A model generated the notes under the pieces. That model made no database searches, was not told where the DNA came from, and saw only the letters and a list, made by a program, of their open reading frames with translations. Of a stretch of 64,000 nt of DNA, positions 26,809-34,430 are shown in pieces. The stretch lies in assembly GCA_030425145.1 (NCBI GenBank), contig JAUHVK010000003.1, forward strand, positions 167,433 through 231,432, read 5' to 3'. The stretch comes from Alphaproteobacteria bacterium. Lineage in GTDB: Bacteria > Pseudomonadota > Alphaproteobacteria > Rhodobacterales > Rhodobacteraceae. Every line of letters begins with the position of its first letter. The stretch's first letter is position 1. Both the position numbers and the translations under genes were made by a program.

Positions 26809-28113
26809 TTGAACCTGTTATTCAGCAATGACACCCGTGGGGCCTATCCCAAAAGCTGGTATGCGGCCACGGCCACCGCGTTGGAGCCTCTTGCGCCCTT
26901 GCAGGGCGAAACCCGTGCTGATGTCTGTATCGTCGGCGGTGGCTATACCGGGCTTTCTGCGGCGCTGCATCTGGCCGAAATGGGCGCGGATGTTGTGCTG
27001 CTCGATGCACATCGCGTGGGTTTCGGGGCGTCCGGGCGCAATGGTGGGCAACTGGGATCCGGGCAGCGGCAGGACCAGACCAAGCTGGAAAAGATGGTGG
27101 GTGCCGACGCCGCGCGACTGCTTTGGGATCTGGGTGAAGACGCCAAGGCGCTGGTGCGCGGTCTGATCGCGAAACATGGGATCGAGTGTTACCTCAAGGA
27201 CGGCATTGCCTGGGCCGCGTCGCGTTCAGCGGATGTGACCGACCTGCACGATTATGCCGAACACCTGCAAACGCGATACGGGTACGATCAGATCACAAAG
27301 CTGGACCGCGAGGCGTTCCACACGTTGTGCCCTTCACCCGACTATGTTGGCGGCACGCTTGATCGGGGTGCTGCGCATTTGCACCCGCTGCGGCTCGCAC
27401 TTGGGTTGGCAAAGGCCGCGTCGGATGCAGGCGCGCGCATTCACGAGCGCAGTCATGTGCATGACATCAAACACGGCTCCAAGGTAACCGTGCGCACTGA
27501 CGCGGGTCATGTGATCGCAGATCAGGTGATCCTTGCCGGCAACGGCTATCTTGGGGGGCTTGACCGGCAGGTCACATCGCGGGTGATGCCGATCAACAAC
27601 TACGTCATCGCCACCGAACCTTTGGGCGATGAGGCGGAAAAAGTTCTGACCCAGGATGTGGCCGTCGCGGATTCCCGCTTTGTGGTCAACTACTTCCGCC
27701 TAAGCCATGACAAACGCCTGATCTTTGGCGGCGGCGAGACCTATGGTTACAGCTTCCCCTCGGACATCGCGGCACTTGTGCGCAAACCGATGTCGGTGAT
27801 CTTCCCGCATCTCAAGGATGTGCGGATCGACCACGCCTGGGGTGGTACGCTGGCGATCACGATCAAGCGGATGCCCTACCTTGCCCGCGTGCAGCCGAAT
27901 GTCCTGTCGGCCTCGGGTTATTCCGGCCACGGCGTCGGCAATGCGATCCAGGCGGGCAAATTGCTGGCCGAGGCGACGCGCGGCGCGTCAGACGGGTTCG
28001 ATGCGTTTAATACCGTGCCGCATATGCCCTTCCCCGGCGGCGGCCTGTTCCGCACCCCGATCCTGAAACTTGCCATGTCATGGTACGCGATGCGCGACCG
28101 GCTGGGGGTCTGA
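26809..28113 (+). CDS. FAD-dependent amine oxidoreductase, gamma-glutamylputrescine oxidase type
   Basis: A 434-aa DAO-superfamily flavoprotein. The dinucleotide-binding VCIVGGGYTGLSAALHLAE (near residue 38), the GFGASGRNGGQLGSGQ motif (near 72) and the C-terminal SGYSGHGVGNAIQAGKLLAE are characteristic of PuuB-type enzymes. It would oxidise gamma-glutamylated amines made by the upstream ligases, giving an aldehyde, NH3 and H2O2. The start is taken as TTG 26809 because the conserved LNLLFSNDTRG..YPKSWYAAT begins there; no ATG/GTG fits. Confidence 0.83.
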   Translation: MNLLFSNDTRGAYPKSWYAATATALEPLAPLQGETRADVCIVGGGYTGLSAALHLAEMGADVVLLDAHRVGFGASGRNGGQLGSGQRQDQTKLEKMVGADAARLLWDLGEDAKALVRGLIAKHGIECYLKDGIAWAASRSADVTDLHDYAEHLQTRYGYDQITKLDREAFHTLCPSPDYVGGTLDRGAAHLHPLRLALGLAKAASDAGARIHERSHVHDIKHGSKVTVRTDAGHVIADQVILAGNGYLGGLDRQVTSRVMPINNYVIATEPLGDEAEKVLTQDVAVADSRFVVNYFRLSHDKRLIFGGGETYGYSFPSDIAALVRKPMSVIFPHLKDVRIDHAWGGTLAITIKRMPYLARVQPNVLSASGYSGHGVGNAIQAGKLLAEATRGASDGFDAFNTVPHMPFPGGGLFRTPILKLAMSWYAMRDRLGV

Positions 28114-28201
28114 CCCTCGACGCGGGGGAAACCCGTCATACCTCTGTCATACTCACGTGACAGCGCGTATGGTGAAGCAAGGACAGATCAGAGGCACGGA
28201 T

Positions 28202-29392
28202 ATGGCAGACCTCCCGAACATGCATGACGCAGAACCCATCCCCGAAGCTGCGCGACAGGAGATTGACCGCCTGCTGCAGTCCGGGGATCTTTTCCGTTAT
28301 ACCGCGCCCGAAGCGGCGCCCGTCGCCCTGCTTGAGGAAGAATTCGCATCCATGTTGGGTGCGAAATTCGCCCTCGCCGTCAGCAGCTGTTCGGCGGCCT
28401 TGTTCCTGTCACTCAAAGCCCTTGGCCTGCCGCGCGATGCCCGCGTTCTGATCCCAGCCTTCACCTTTGCCGCCGTTCCCTCCTCGATTGTTCATGCCGA
28501 TTGCATCCCCGTTCTTTGCGAAGTGGATGGCAGCTACCGGATCGACATGGCCGATTTCGAGGCAAAGCTGGACGATGTTCAGGCGGTGATGATCAGCCAC
28601 ATGCGCGGGCACACATCGGACATGGACGCAATCCTGCGCCTCGCCGAGGCCCGTGGCCTGCCGGTGATCGAGGACGCGGCTCATTCGCTCGGCACACTCT
28701 GGAACGGGCGGCGTATTGGGACGCTGGGTCAAGTCGGCTGTTTCAGCTTCCAAAGCTACAAGATGCTCAATGCCGGTGAAGGCGGCATCCTGCTGACCGA
28801 CGATGCCGACCTGATTGCCCGCGCGGTAATCCTGTCGGGGGCCTATGAGCACAATTGGAAGAAACACCCGGTCCTGCACGACGCCTTTGCCAAGTGGCAG
28901 AACAAGCTGCCGCTTTACAATCTGCGCATGTCGAACCTGTCGGCGGCAGTTATCCGTCCACAGCTGGCCGAGCTTGACCGCCGCGTCCGCGATGGCCGCC
29001 GCAACCACGATTACGTGGCGTCCCGGATCGACCAGTCGCCATGGATCACCGTGCCGCCCTCTCTGCCCCAGGAAGAACGCGCGCCGGATTCGCTTCAGTT
29101 CAGCCTGTGCGACATGACCGATTCCGAAGTTGATGCCTTTGTCGACACCGCCAAGACGATGGGCGTGTCGATTCAGGTCTTCGGCCGCAGCACCGACAAT
29201 GCGCGTGCCTTCTGGAACTGGGAGTTTCTTGGACCGGCACCCGATCTGCCCAAGACACGCGCCATGCTCGCACGCGCCTGCGACTGCCGCCTGCCAGCGC
29301 GGTTGAGCCTGTCAGACTGTGATGCGGTGGCGGACGTGATCCTCTCCGCCGTGAATCATGTCATGCAGCAGCAGGTACAGGCGACAGCCTGA
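28202..29392 (+). CDS. DegT/DnrJ/EryC1/StrS-family PLP aminotransferase
   Basis: A 396-aa type I-fold PLP enzyme. The cofactor Lys is K187 in GCFSFQSYKMLNAGEGG, the phosphate-binding start is AVSSCSAALFLSLKAL (near residue 59) and VIEDAAHSLGT carries the PLP-nitrogen Asp. Family members usually aminate nucleotide sugars, but no sugar cluster is present here; the position after the oxidase suggests a role with amine/aldehyde products, which is inference. ATG 28202 with AGAGG upstream is used. The stop abuts the convergent phaR stop with no gap. Confidence 0.82.
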   Translation: MADLPNMHDAEPIPEAARQEIDRLLQSGDLFRYTAPEAAPVALLEEEFASMLGAKFALAVSSCSAALFLSLKALGLPRDARVLIPAFTFAAVPSSIVHADCIPVLCEVDGSYRIDMADFEAKLDDVQAVMISHMRGHTSDMDAILRLAEARGLPVIEDAAHSLGTLWNGRRIGTLGQVGCFSFQSYKMLNAGEGGILLTDDADLIARAVILSGAYEHNWKKHPVLHDAFAKWQNKLPLYNLRMSNLSAAVIRPQLAELDRRVRDGRRNHDYVASRIDQSPWITVPPSLPQEERAPDSLQFSLCDMTDSEVDAFVDTAKTMGVSIQVFGRSTDNARAFWNWEFLGPAPDLPKTRAMLARACDCRLPARLSLSDCDAVADVILSAVNHVMQQQVQATA

Positions 29393-29968
29393 TCACTTGC
29401 CGAGCTTCGACAGCTTTTTCTGAAGTTCCGCCAGTTGCGTCTTGATCGCGTCCAGATCATCGGTCTCGGATTTCGGCGCTTTGGCGTCTTCGGGCGCTGA
29501 GTCTTCTTTTGACGGGCCCGACCAATTGCCGGACATGCCGCCGGTCATCGCTTTCAGGAACGCTTCCTGCTGCGCCTGAATGGCCTCGAACCCGGGCACA
29601 CCCGTCATCGGGTTGGCCTTGTTCATGTTTTCCATCCATTTCGACTGGCTGTCGCGGAACATCTCGAAGCTGGCTGCAAGGAATTGCGGAACCGCACTTG
29701 TCGCCGTCGTCGTATAGCTGCGCACCAGATCGTTCAGAACATTGGTCGGCAGCACGCTTTCGCCGCGGCTTTCGTGTTCTGCGATGATCTGCAACAGGTA
29801 TTGCCGCGTCAGATCATCCCCTGACTTGAGATCGACGATCTTGACCTCACGCCCGCTGCGGATGAAGCCGGCGATGTCCTCCAAGGTCACGTAATCGGAT
29901 GTTTCGGTATTGTAGAGACGTCGGCTCGCGTAGCGCTTGATCAAAAGCGGATTCTGGTCTTCGGCCAA
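29393..29968 (-). CDS. phaR: Polyhydroxyalkanoate synthesis repressor PhaR
   Basis: A 191-aa DNA-binding regulator of PHA storage. The N-terminal PHB-accumulation-regulator domain LLIKRYASRRLYNTETSDYVTLEDIA (residues 8-33) and the following PHB_acc repeats (LTRQYLLQIIAEHES) are diagnostic. The C-terminus is a helical tail ending in TQLAELQKKLSKLGK. PhaR binds granules or PHA and releases operators when polymer is made. GGGGAGG precedes ATG 29968, and a PhaR-type box lies 28 bases upstream, implying autoregulation. Confidence 0.95.
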   Translation of the reverse strand: MAEDQNPLLIKRYASRRLYNTETSDYVTLEDIAGFIRSGREVKIVDLKSGDDLTRQYLLQIIAEHESRGESVLPTNVLNDLVRSYTTTATSAVPQFLAASFEMFRDSQSKWMENMNKANPMTGVPGFEAIQAQQEAFLKAMTGGMSGNWSGPSKEDSAPEDAKAPKSETDDLDAIKTQLAELQKKLSKLGK

Positions 29969-29995
29969 GGTGTCTCCTCCCCCGGATTGTCTTTG

Positions 29996-30006
29996 CTGCG
30001 ATGCAG
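29996..30006. promoter_or_regulatory. PhaR box upstream of phaR
   Basis: CTGC-GAT-GCAG, a perfect match to the CTGC-N3-GCAG operator described for Rhodobacter sphaeroides PhaR, 28 bases upstream of the phaR start. Confidence 0.75.
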
Positions 30007-30057
30007 CCTAAGCACATGCAGCACAAAAAGAAAGCACTGGAATCAGGGGGCAGGCAC

Positions 30058-30090
30058 AAAAAAAGGCCGGATTCACAAGGAACCCGGCCT
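30058..30090 (-). terminator. Rho-independent terminator of phaP
   Basis: On the minus strand AGGCCGGG and TCCGGCCT form a stem with an 11-base loop, followed by seven T residues (plus-strand A run 30058-30064), 50 bases after the phaP stop. Confidence 0.85.
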
Positions 30091-30139
30091 AAGGATAGCG
30101 TTCCGATTTGGGAGGAGAGAACGCTAGTTCCTTTAATGC

Positions 30140-30589
30140 TTACTTCGCAGCAGCAGTTGCCTTCTTGGCAGCGGCAGTCGCGTCAGCAGTTGCTTTCTTG
30201 ACAGCGGCGGTCGCGTCTTCCGACAGATCCTTGCCTGCTGCCATCATCAGTTCAACGGTGTCCATCTGGACCTTCTTCGCGATCTCAGCGAAAGCCGCCA
30301 TGTTTTCAGCAGCAACTTCTGCCTGAGCCGAAGCGAAATCGGTCATCGCCTTGGCGTAGTCAGCCGGCTCGGACTTTGCTTTGGACATTTCGCCCAGCTT
30401 CGCCAGAGTTTCTTTGGTCCACTTTGCGGAAATCTCGGACGACTTTTCAGCCGCTTCCAGAGCAACGTGGGACAGCTTCTCGTTCAGAGTTGCTGTTGTC
30501 TTGAAAGCGTCTTCCATTGCTTTCGTGTCAACCGGGAATGCACCCATCATTTCTTTCAGGGTCGCGGTCATGTCGGGGGTCTTTGCCAT
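30140..30589 (-). CDS. phaP: Phasin (PHA granule-associated protein)
   Basis: A 149-aa amphipathic, nearly all-helical protein that coats PHA granules and limits their size. The central helix region LNEKLSHVALEAAEKSSEIS and DFASAQAEVAAENMAAFAEI is typical phasin, and the C-terminus is an Ala/Lys-rich repeat (KKATADATAAAKKATAAAK). ATG 30589 begins the conserved MAKTPDM; a longer frame upstream is the promoter region. It has its own promoter with PhaR boxes and its own terminator, consistent with high, regulated expression. Confidence 0.92.
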   Translation of the reverse strand: MAKTPDMTATLKEMMGAFPVDTKAMEDAFKTTATLNEKLSHVALEAAEKSSEISAKWTKETLAKLGEMSKAKSEPADYAKAMTDFASAQAEVAAENMAAFAEIAKKVQMDTVELMMAAGKDLSEDATAAVKKATADATAAAKKATAAAK

Positions 30590-30648
30590 TGTCTCAAATC
30601 CTTTTCCTGCTCTGCGGGCCCACCCCGCTGTCCTTTGCAGATGCAGAA

Positions 30649-30677
30649 TATATACATGCCGCACCGCAGCATTTCAA
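30649..30677 (-). promoter_or_regulatory. phaP promoter
   Basis: Minus strand TTGAAA (30677-30672), exact 17-base spacer, TATATA (30654-30649). It predicts a ~50-base leader before phaP. The imperfect PhaR box at 30659-30669 fills the spacer. Confidence 0.75.
30659..30669. promoter_or_regulatory. Imperfect PhaR box inside the phaP promoter
   Basis: CCGC-ACC-GCAG, one mismatch to CTGC-N3-GCAG, located between the -35 and -10 hexamers. Confidence 0.6.
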
Positions 30678-30685
30678 CCTTTTTT

Positions 30686-30696
30686 CTGCGGTGCAG
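30686..30696. promoter_or_regulatory. PhaR box upstream of the phaP promoter
   Basis: CTGC-GGT-GCAG, a perfect operator, flanked by T6 and A8 runs; its centre is 27 bases from the centre of the imperfect box. Confidence 0.75.
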
Positions 30697-30728
30697 CAAA
30701 AAAAATCTGCCTCAGGGTCAACCTCGGC

Positions 30729-32522
30729 TCAGGCGCGGGCCTTGATCCGCACATACGTGCCAGGTGCCGGAGCCAGCGGCGGGTGGGATTTATCCCCTAC
30801 TTCCCGTGCCTTAACCCATTTCCCAGCGCGCTTGGCGAGCCATTTTTCCCAGACGGGCCACCACGACCCTTCGGTATAATCGGCCTTGGATTTCCACTCT
30901 TCCGAGCTCAAAGACAAATCATCGTTGGTGTAGTGACCATATTTGTTCTTGCTCGGAGGATTGACGATTCCCGCAATGTGACCCGACTCAGACAGGATGA
31001 ACTGCTTGGATTTCGACCCCATGGCCTGCACGCCGCGATAGCAGTCTTTCCAGGCCGCGATGTGGTCTGTCTCGCACGCGATGGAACACAGCGGCACATC
31101 AACATCACTCAAAGACAGGGTGTGGCCCATCAACTCGAACCCACCTTCCGCAAACTTGTTCGACTGGCAGAGGCCACGCAGATACTGCATCGCCATCTTC
31201 CCGGGCAGGTTCGCCCCGTCCCCGTTCCAGTAAAGCAGATCGAAGGCGGGCGGTGTTTCCCCCATCATGTAGCTCTTGATCGCGGGACCGTAGATCAGGT
31301 CGTTCGATCGCAGGAAGCTGAAAGTCCGCGCCATGATGAACGACTTGAGGATGCCGGTCTCACCGATCTCGGCCTCGATCCCGTCGATAAAGTCGTTTTG
31401 CAGGAACGGCGTGAACTCCCCCTGATCCGAAAAATCGGTCAGCGTGGTAAAGAACGTCGCCGACTTGATCGAATTGTCGCCACGCTGTTTCAGCAGCGAC
31501 AGCGTCAGGCTGAGCGTGGTGCCCGCGATGCAATAGCCGATGGCATTGACCTTATCGACATCGCAGATCGACTTCACCTCTTCGATCACCCGCAGATATC
31601 CGTCTTCGATATACGTATCGAGACCAACATCCTTGTAAGACTCGTCCGGGTTGATCCAGCTCACGACAAACAGCGTGTAGCCCTGATCCACGACCCAACG
31701 GATGAACGAATTTTCCGGCTTCAGGTCGAGAATGTAGAATTTGTTGATCCAGGGCGGGAACAGCACGATGGGGGTCTCGCGCACCTTTTCGGTGGTCGGC
31801 GCGTATTGGATCACTTCCATCATGTGGTTGCGATAGACCACCTCGCCCTCGGCTGTAGCGATGTTGGTGCCGATCTCGAACGCCCCCTCATCCGCCAGCC
31901 GCACGACCAGTTCACCATTATTGGCTTCAAGGTCGGCCACAAGGTTTTCCAGCCCTTTGACCAGGCTCGCCCCCTCGGTTTCCAGCGCCTTTTGCAGCGC
32001 GTCCGGGTTGGTCGCGAAAAAGTTGGTCGGCGCGAACATGTCCACGATCTGCTGCGCAAAGTACCGCAGCCGCTTCTTCTCGGTGGCGTCGAGGTCTTCG
32101 ACACTCTCCACCGCATTCCGGATCGCCTCCGAGTTGATCAGGTATTGCTGCTTGATGAAGTTGAAATACGGATGCTCGTCCCACATCGGGTTCTTGAACC
32201 GCCGATCTTTGGGGCCGGGGTCGGCGGGCGGCTGCAACTTGCCTTTTGCCAGCGCCTGCTGCGCTTCGACAAAATGCGTGACCGACTTGCCCCAATACTC
32301 GATCTGATGTTCGAGGATCTTGGCAGGGTTCTGCATCCATTCCTGCCAGTAGGCCTGCATCGCCTTGCCGTAGAGCATGGCGTCCGGACCGAGCAGCGAA
32401 GGGTTGATCTGTTTCTTGCTCGACAAGGCAGAAACAAGCCGCTGAGACAGCTTCTCTATCTTTTGCAAATTGGCCTCAAGTTCCGCGCTCATTTCCGGTG
32501 CGGCAACGTCGTTAGTTGTCAT
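30729..32522 (-). CDS. phaC: Class I poly(3-hydroxyalkanoate) synthase
   Basis: Polymerises (R)-3-hydroxyacyl-CoA to PHA at the granule surface. The 597-aa size is that of class I enzymes. The N-terminal PhaC_N domain (QAYWQEWMQNPAKILEHQ) precedes an alpha/beta-hydrolase core whose nucleophile is C331 in the lipase-like box GYCIAG. The conserved PWINKFYILDL and HIAGIVNPP regions are present. ATG 32522 is favoured over an in-frame TTG three codons upstream. It is transcribed divergently from phaZ across a 111-base region holding a PhaR box. Confidence 0.96.
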   Translation of the reverse strand: MTTNDVAAPEMSAELEANLQKIEKLSQRLVSALSSKKQINPSLLGPDAMLYGKAMQAYWQEWMQNPAKILEHQIEYWGKSVTHFVEAQQALAKGKLQPPADPGPKDRRFKNPMWDEHPYFNFIKQQYLINSEAIRNAVESVEDLDATEKKRLRYFAQQIVDMFAPTNFFATNPDALQKALETEGASLVKGLENLVADLEANNGELVVRLADEGAFEIGTNIATAEGEVVYRNHMMEVIQYAPTTEKVRETPIVLFPPWINKFYILDLKPENSFIRWVVDQGYTLFVVSWINPDESYKDVGLDTYIEDGYLRVIEEVKSICDVDKVNAIGYCIAGTTLSLTLSLLKQRGDNSIKSATFFTTLTDFSDQGEFTPFLQNDFIDGIEAEIGETGILKSFIMARTFSFLRSNDLIYGPAIKSYMMGETPPAFDLLYWNGDGANLPGKMAMQYLRGLCQSNKFAEGGFELMGHTLSLSDVDVPLCSIACETDHIAAWKDCYRGVQAMGSKSKQFILSESGHIAGIVNPPSKNKYGHYTNDDLSLSSEEWKSKADYTEGSWWPVWEKWLAKRAGKWVKAREVGDKSHPPLAPAPGTYVRIKARA

Positions 32523-32546
32523 GGCCAACAATCCCCCCTATCTATG

Positions 32547-32557
32547 CTGCCATGCAG
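32547..32557. promoter_or_regulatory. PhaR box in the phaC-phaZ divergent region
   Basis: CTGC-CAT-GCAG, a perfect operator that overlaps the predicted phaC -10 and transcription start. Confidence 0.75.
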
Positions 32558-32584
32558 AATACAGTCGCCTGCGGTGGGAGGCAA
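32556..32584 (-). promoter_or_regulatory. Candidate phaC promoter
   Basis: Minus strand TTGCCT (32584-32579), 17-base spacer, TATTCT (32561-32556). The -10 directly overlaps the PhaR box. Confidence 0.6.
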
Positions 32585-32633
32585 AGCGACGAATTGGCCC
32601 GTTTTTTGGGCGAACGCTGAAGGAGACGCCGCT

Positions 32634-33911
32634 ATGCGATACATGATGACATACGATCTCATGGAGACCTTTCGCAATACAAATCAATGGCTTGGCGCGA
32701 CGGCTCGCACCATGGCGTCCTACCCTGCATGGGCAATGGTGCCCAATCCAGCCATGCAGTGGATGGCCGCTTGGGGTGAAGTCACCGAACGCACGTTCGA
32801 GCGCATGATCGTCAAGCCCGACTGGGGGATTCGGACATTCACCTGCGAAGATGGCAAGGATCACCTCGTCGAGATTAAGACTATAGTCGAACGCCCCTTC
32901 GGCAACCTGATCCACTTCGATGTTGCAGGCCGCAAAGAGCAGCCCCGCAAGATCCTGTTGGTGGCTCCGATGTCCGGGCACTACGCGACACTCCTCCGCT
33001 CCACGGTGAAGTCCCTACTCGTAAATTGCGAAGTTTACGTGACGGATTGGAACAATGCGCGCGACATCCCGGTCAGCGCCGGCAAGTTCGATGTCGAGGA
33101 TTACACCCTCTACCTGATGGAGTTCATGCGCGAGCTTGGCCCCGACACCAACGTCGTCGCCGTTTGCCAGCCGGTGCCGCTGACCCTCGCCGCAACCGCC
33201 TATCTGGCAGAGCTGGATCCCGACGCACAGCCGCGCACGCTGACCCTGATCGGCGGCCCGGTCGACCCCGATGCGACACCCACCGACGTGACCGACTTTG
33301 GCCGTCGCGTGACGATGGGTCAGCTCGAGGAAACGATGATCCAGCGCGTCGGCTTCAAGTACAAAGGCGTCGGCCGCATGGTCTATCCGGGCCTGTTGCA
33401 GCTCGCCTCGTTCATCTCGATGAACGGCGACCGCCACGCCAGCGCGTTCTCGGACCAGATCCAGAACGTCATGCGCGGTGATGCGTCGGATCACGATCCG
33501 CACAACCGCTTCTATGACGAATATCTTGCCGTCATGGACATGCCCGCCGAATTCTACCTCTCGACCGTCGACCGCATCTTCAAGAAGCGCGAGATCGCCA
33601 AGAACGAATTTGTCGTGGCCGGACACAAGGTTGACATCGGCGCCATCACCAAGGTTGCCGTGAAAACCGTCGAAGGCGCGAACGATGACATCTCCGCGCC
33701 CGGTCAGTGCATCGCGGCGCTCGGTCTCTGCACCGGACTGCCCGACGAAATGAAAGCCAGCCACGTCGAACCCGGCGCCGGCCACTATGGCATCTTCGCC
33801 GGAAAAAGCTGGCGCAACAACATCCGGCCCTTGGTGCTCGACTTCATCGACAGCAACGCGGGTGGCCCAAAGGCGAAGAAAGCCAAACCGGCCAACACCA
33901 ACGCCGCCTAA
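32634..33911 (+). CDS. phaZ: Intracellular PHA depolymerase
   Basis: Degrades stored PHA inside the cell. The 425-aa product lacks a signal peptide. Family features are MVPNPAMQWMAAWGE near the N-terminus and the nucleophile C178 in AVCQPVPLTLAATAYL (a Cys in place of the lipase Ser, as in Ralstonia PhaZ1). The C-terminal VEPGAGHYGIFAG carries the catalytic His. AAGGAG 8 bases before ATG 32634 fixes the start; the much longer open frame running back to 30381 is antisense to phaC. A terminator follows. Confidence 0.94.
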   Translation: MRYMMTYDLMETFRNTNQWLGATARTMASYPAWAMVPNPAMQWMAAWGEVTERTFERMIVKPDWGIRTFTCEDGKDHLVEIKTIVERPFGNLIHFDVAGRKEQPRKILLVAPMSGHYATLLRSTVKSLLVNCEVYVTDWNNARDIPVSAGKFDVEDYTLYLMEFMRELGPDTNVVAVCQPVPLTLAATAYLAELDPDAQPRTLTLIGGPVDPDATPTDVTDFGRRVTMGQLEETMIQRVGFKYKGVGRMVYPGLLQLASFISMNGDRHASAFSDQIQNVMRGDASDHDPHNRFYDEYLAVMDMPAEFYLSTVDRIFKKREIAKNEFVVAGHKVDIGAITKVAVKTVEGANDDISAPGQCIAALGLCTGLPDEMKASHVEPGAGHYGIFAGKSWRNNIRPLVLDFIDSNAGGPKAKKAKPANTNAA

Positions 33912-33916
33912 AGCAA

Positions 33917-33945
33917 AAGGGCTGATCCTCGGATCAGCCCTTTTT
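33917..33945 (+). terminator. Rho-independent terminator of phaZ
   Basis: GGGCTGAT (33919-33926) pairs with ATCAGCCC (33933-33940) around CCTCGG, followed by TTTTT, 7 bases after the phaZ stop. Confidence 0.9.
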
Positions 33946-34027
33946 CGTTTCACCTGCGAATCCCAGCATGCGCAAAAAGTGATAGGGTTGCGCCAACAGT
34001 CGCTCAGACGTTCGGGAAAGCCAGCCA

Positions 34028-34360
34028 ATGTCACAATCGCTTGGACGCCTTGTAGAGCGCCAAATCCAGAAAGCACTCGCCGAAGGCAAGCTTCAGGGGT
34101 TGGCGGGTGAAGGAAAACCGCTCCCGGACCGCTCGGGTGAAGCATTAACGGACATGGCAACCGCCGTCGCGGCGCGGATCATGGCCGAAGCCGGGGCGCT
34201 CCCCGAGGAATTCAAGATCAAGAAACTTCTCGATGCAGCACGGGAAAACTACCGCAACGCAGAGCATGAGGACGAAAAACGTGTCGCGATGGCCCTGATC
34301 GCCGACTTGGAGCAACGCTACAATATCGCTGTCGAAGCGCGTCGGCGTTTCATGTCTTAA
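34028..34360 (+). CDS. DUF1992 domain protein
   Basis: A 110-aa protein matching DUF1992 (the domain of eukaryotic DNAJC28, here without a J domain). It has VERQIQKALAEGKLQGLAGEGKPLPD near the N-terminus, the family hallmark, and a helical C-terminus (LLDAARENYRNAEHEDEKR). Function is unknown. It stands alone between the phaZ terminator and the orphan ligase. Confidence 0.87.
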   Translation: MSQSLGRLVERQIQKALAEGKLQGLAGEGKPLPDRSGEALTDMATAVAARIMAEAGALPEEFKIKKLLDAARENYRNAEHEDEKRVAMALIADLEQRYNIAVEARRRFMS

Positions 34361-34430
34361 CAGCCAGAGCGCCCTCTCCCCGCACCGCCGCACCCTGCTC
34401 CGAAAGCCAATCCCCCGAACGGTTAGGTCG

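Noticed and set aside
30381..32633. Upstream 751 codons of the phaZ open frame
   Set aside because: Antisense to phaC and phaP; true phaZ starts at 32634 with AAGGAG.
33015..34160. 381-codon minus frame over phaZ and DUF1992
   Set aside because: Spans two real genes and a terminator in antisense.
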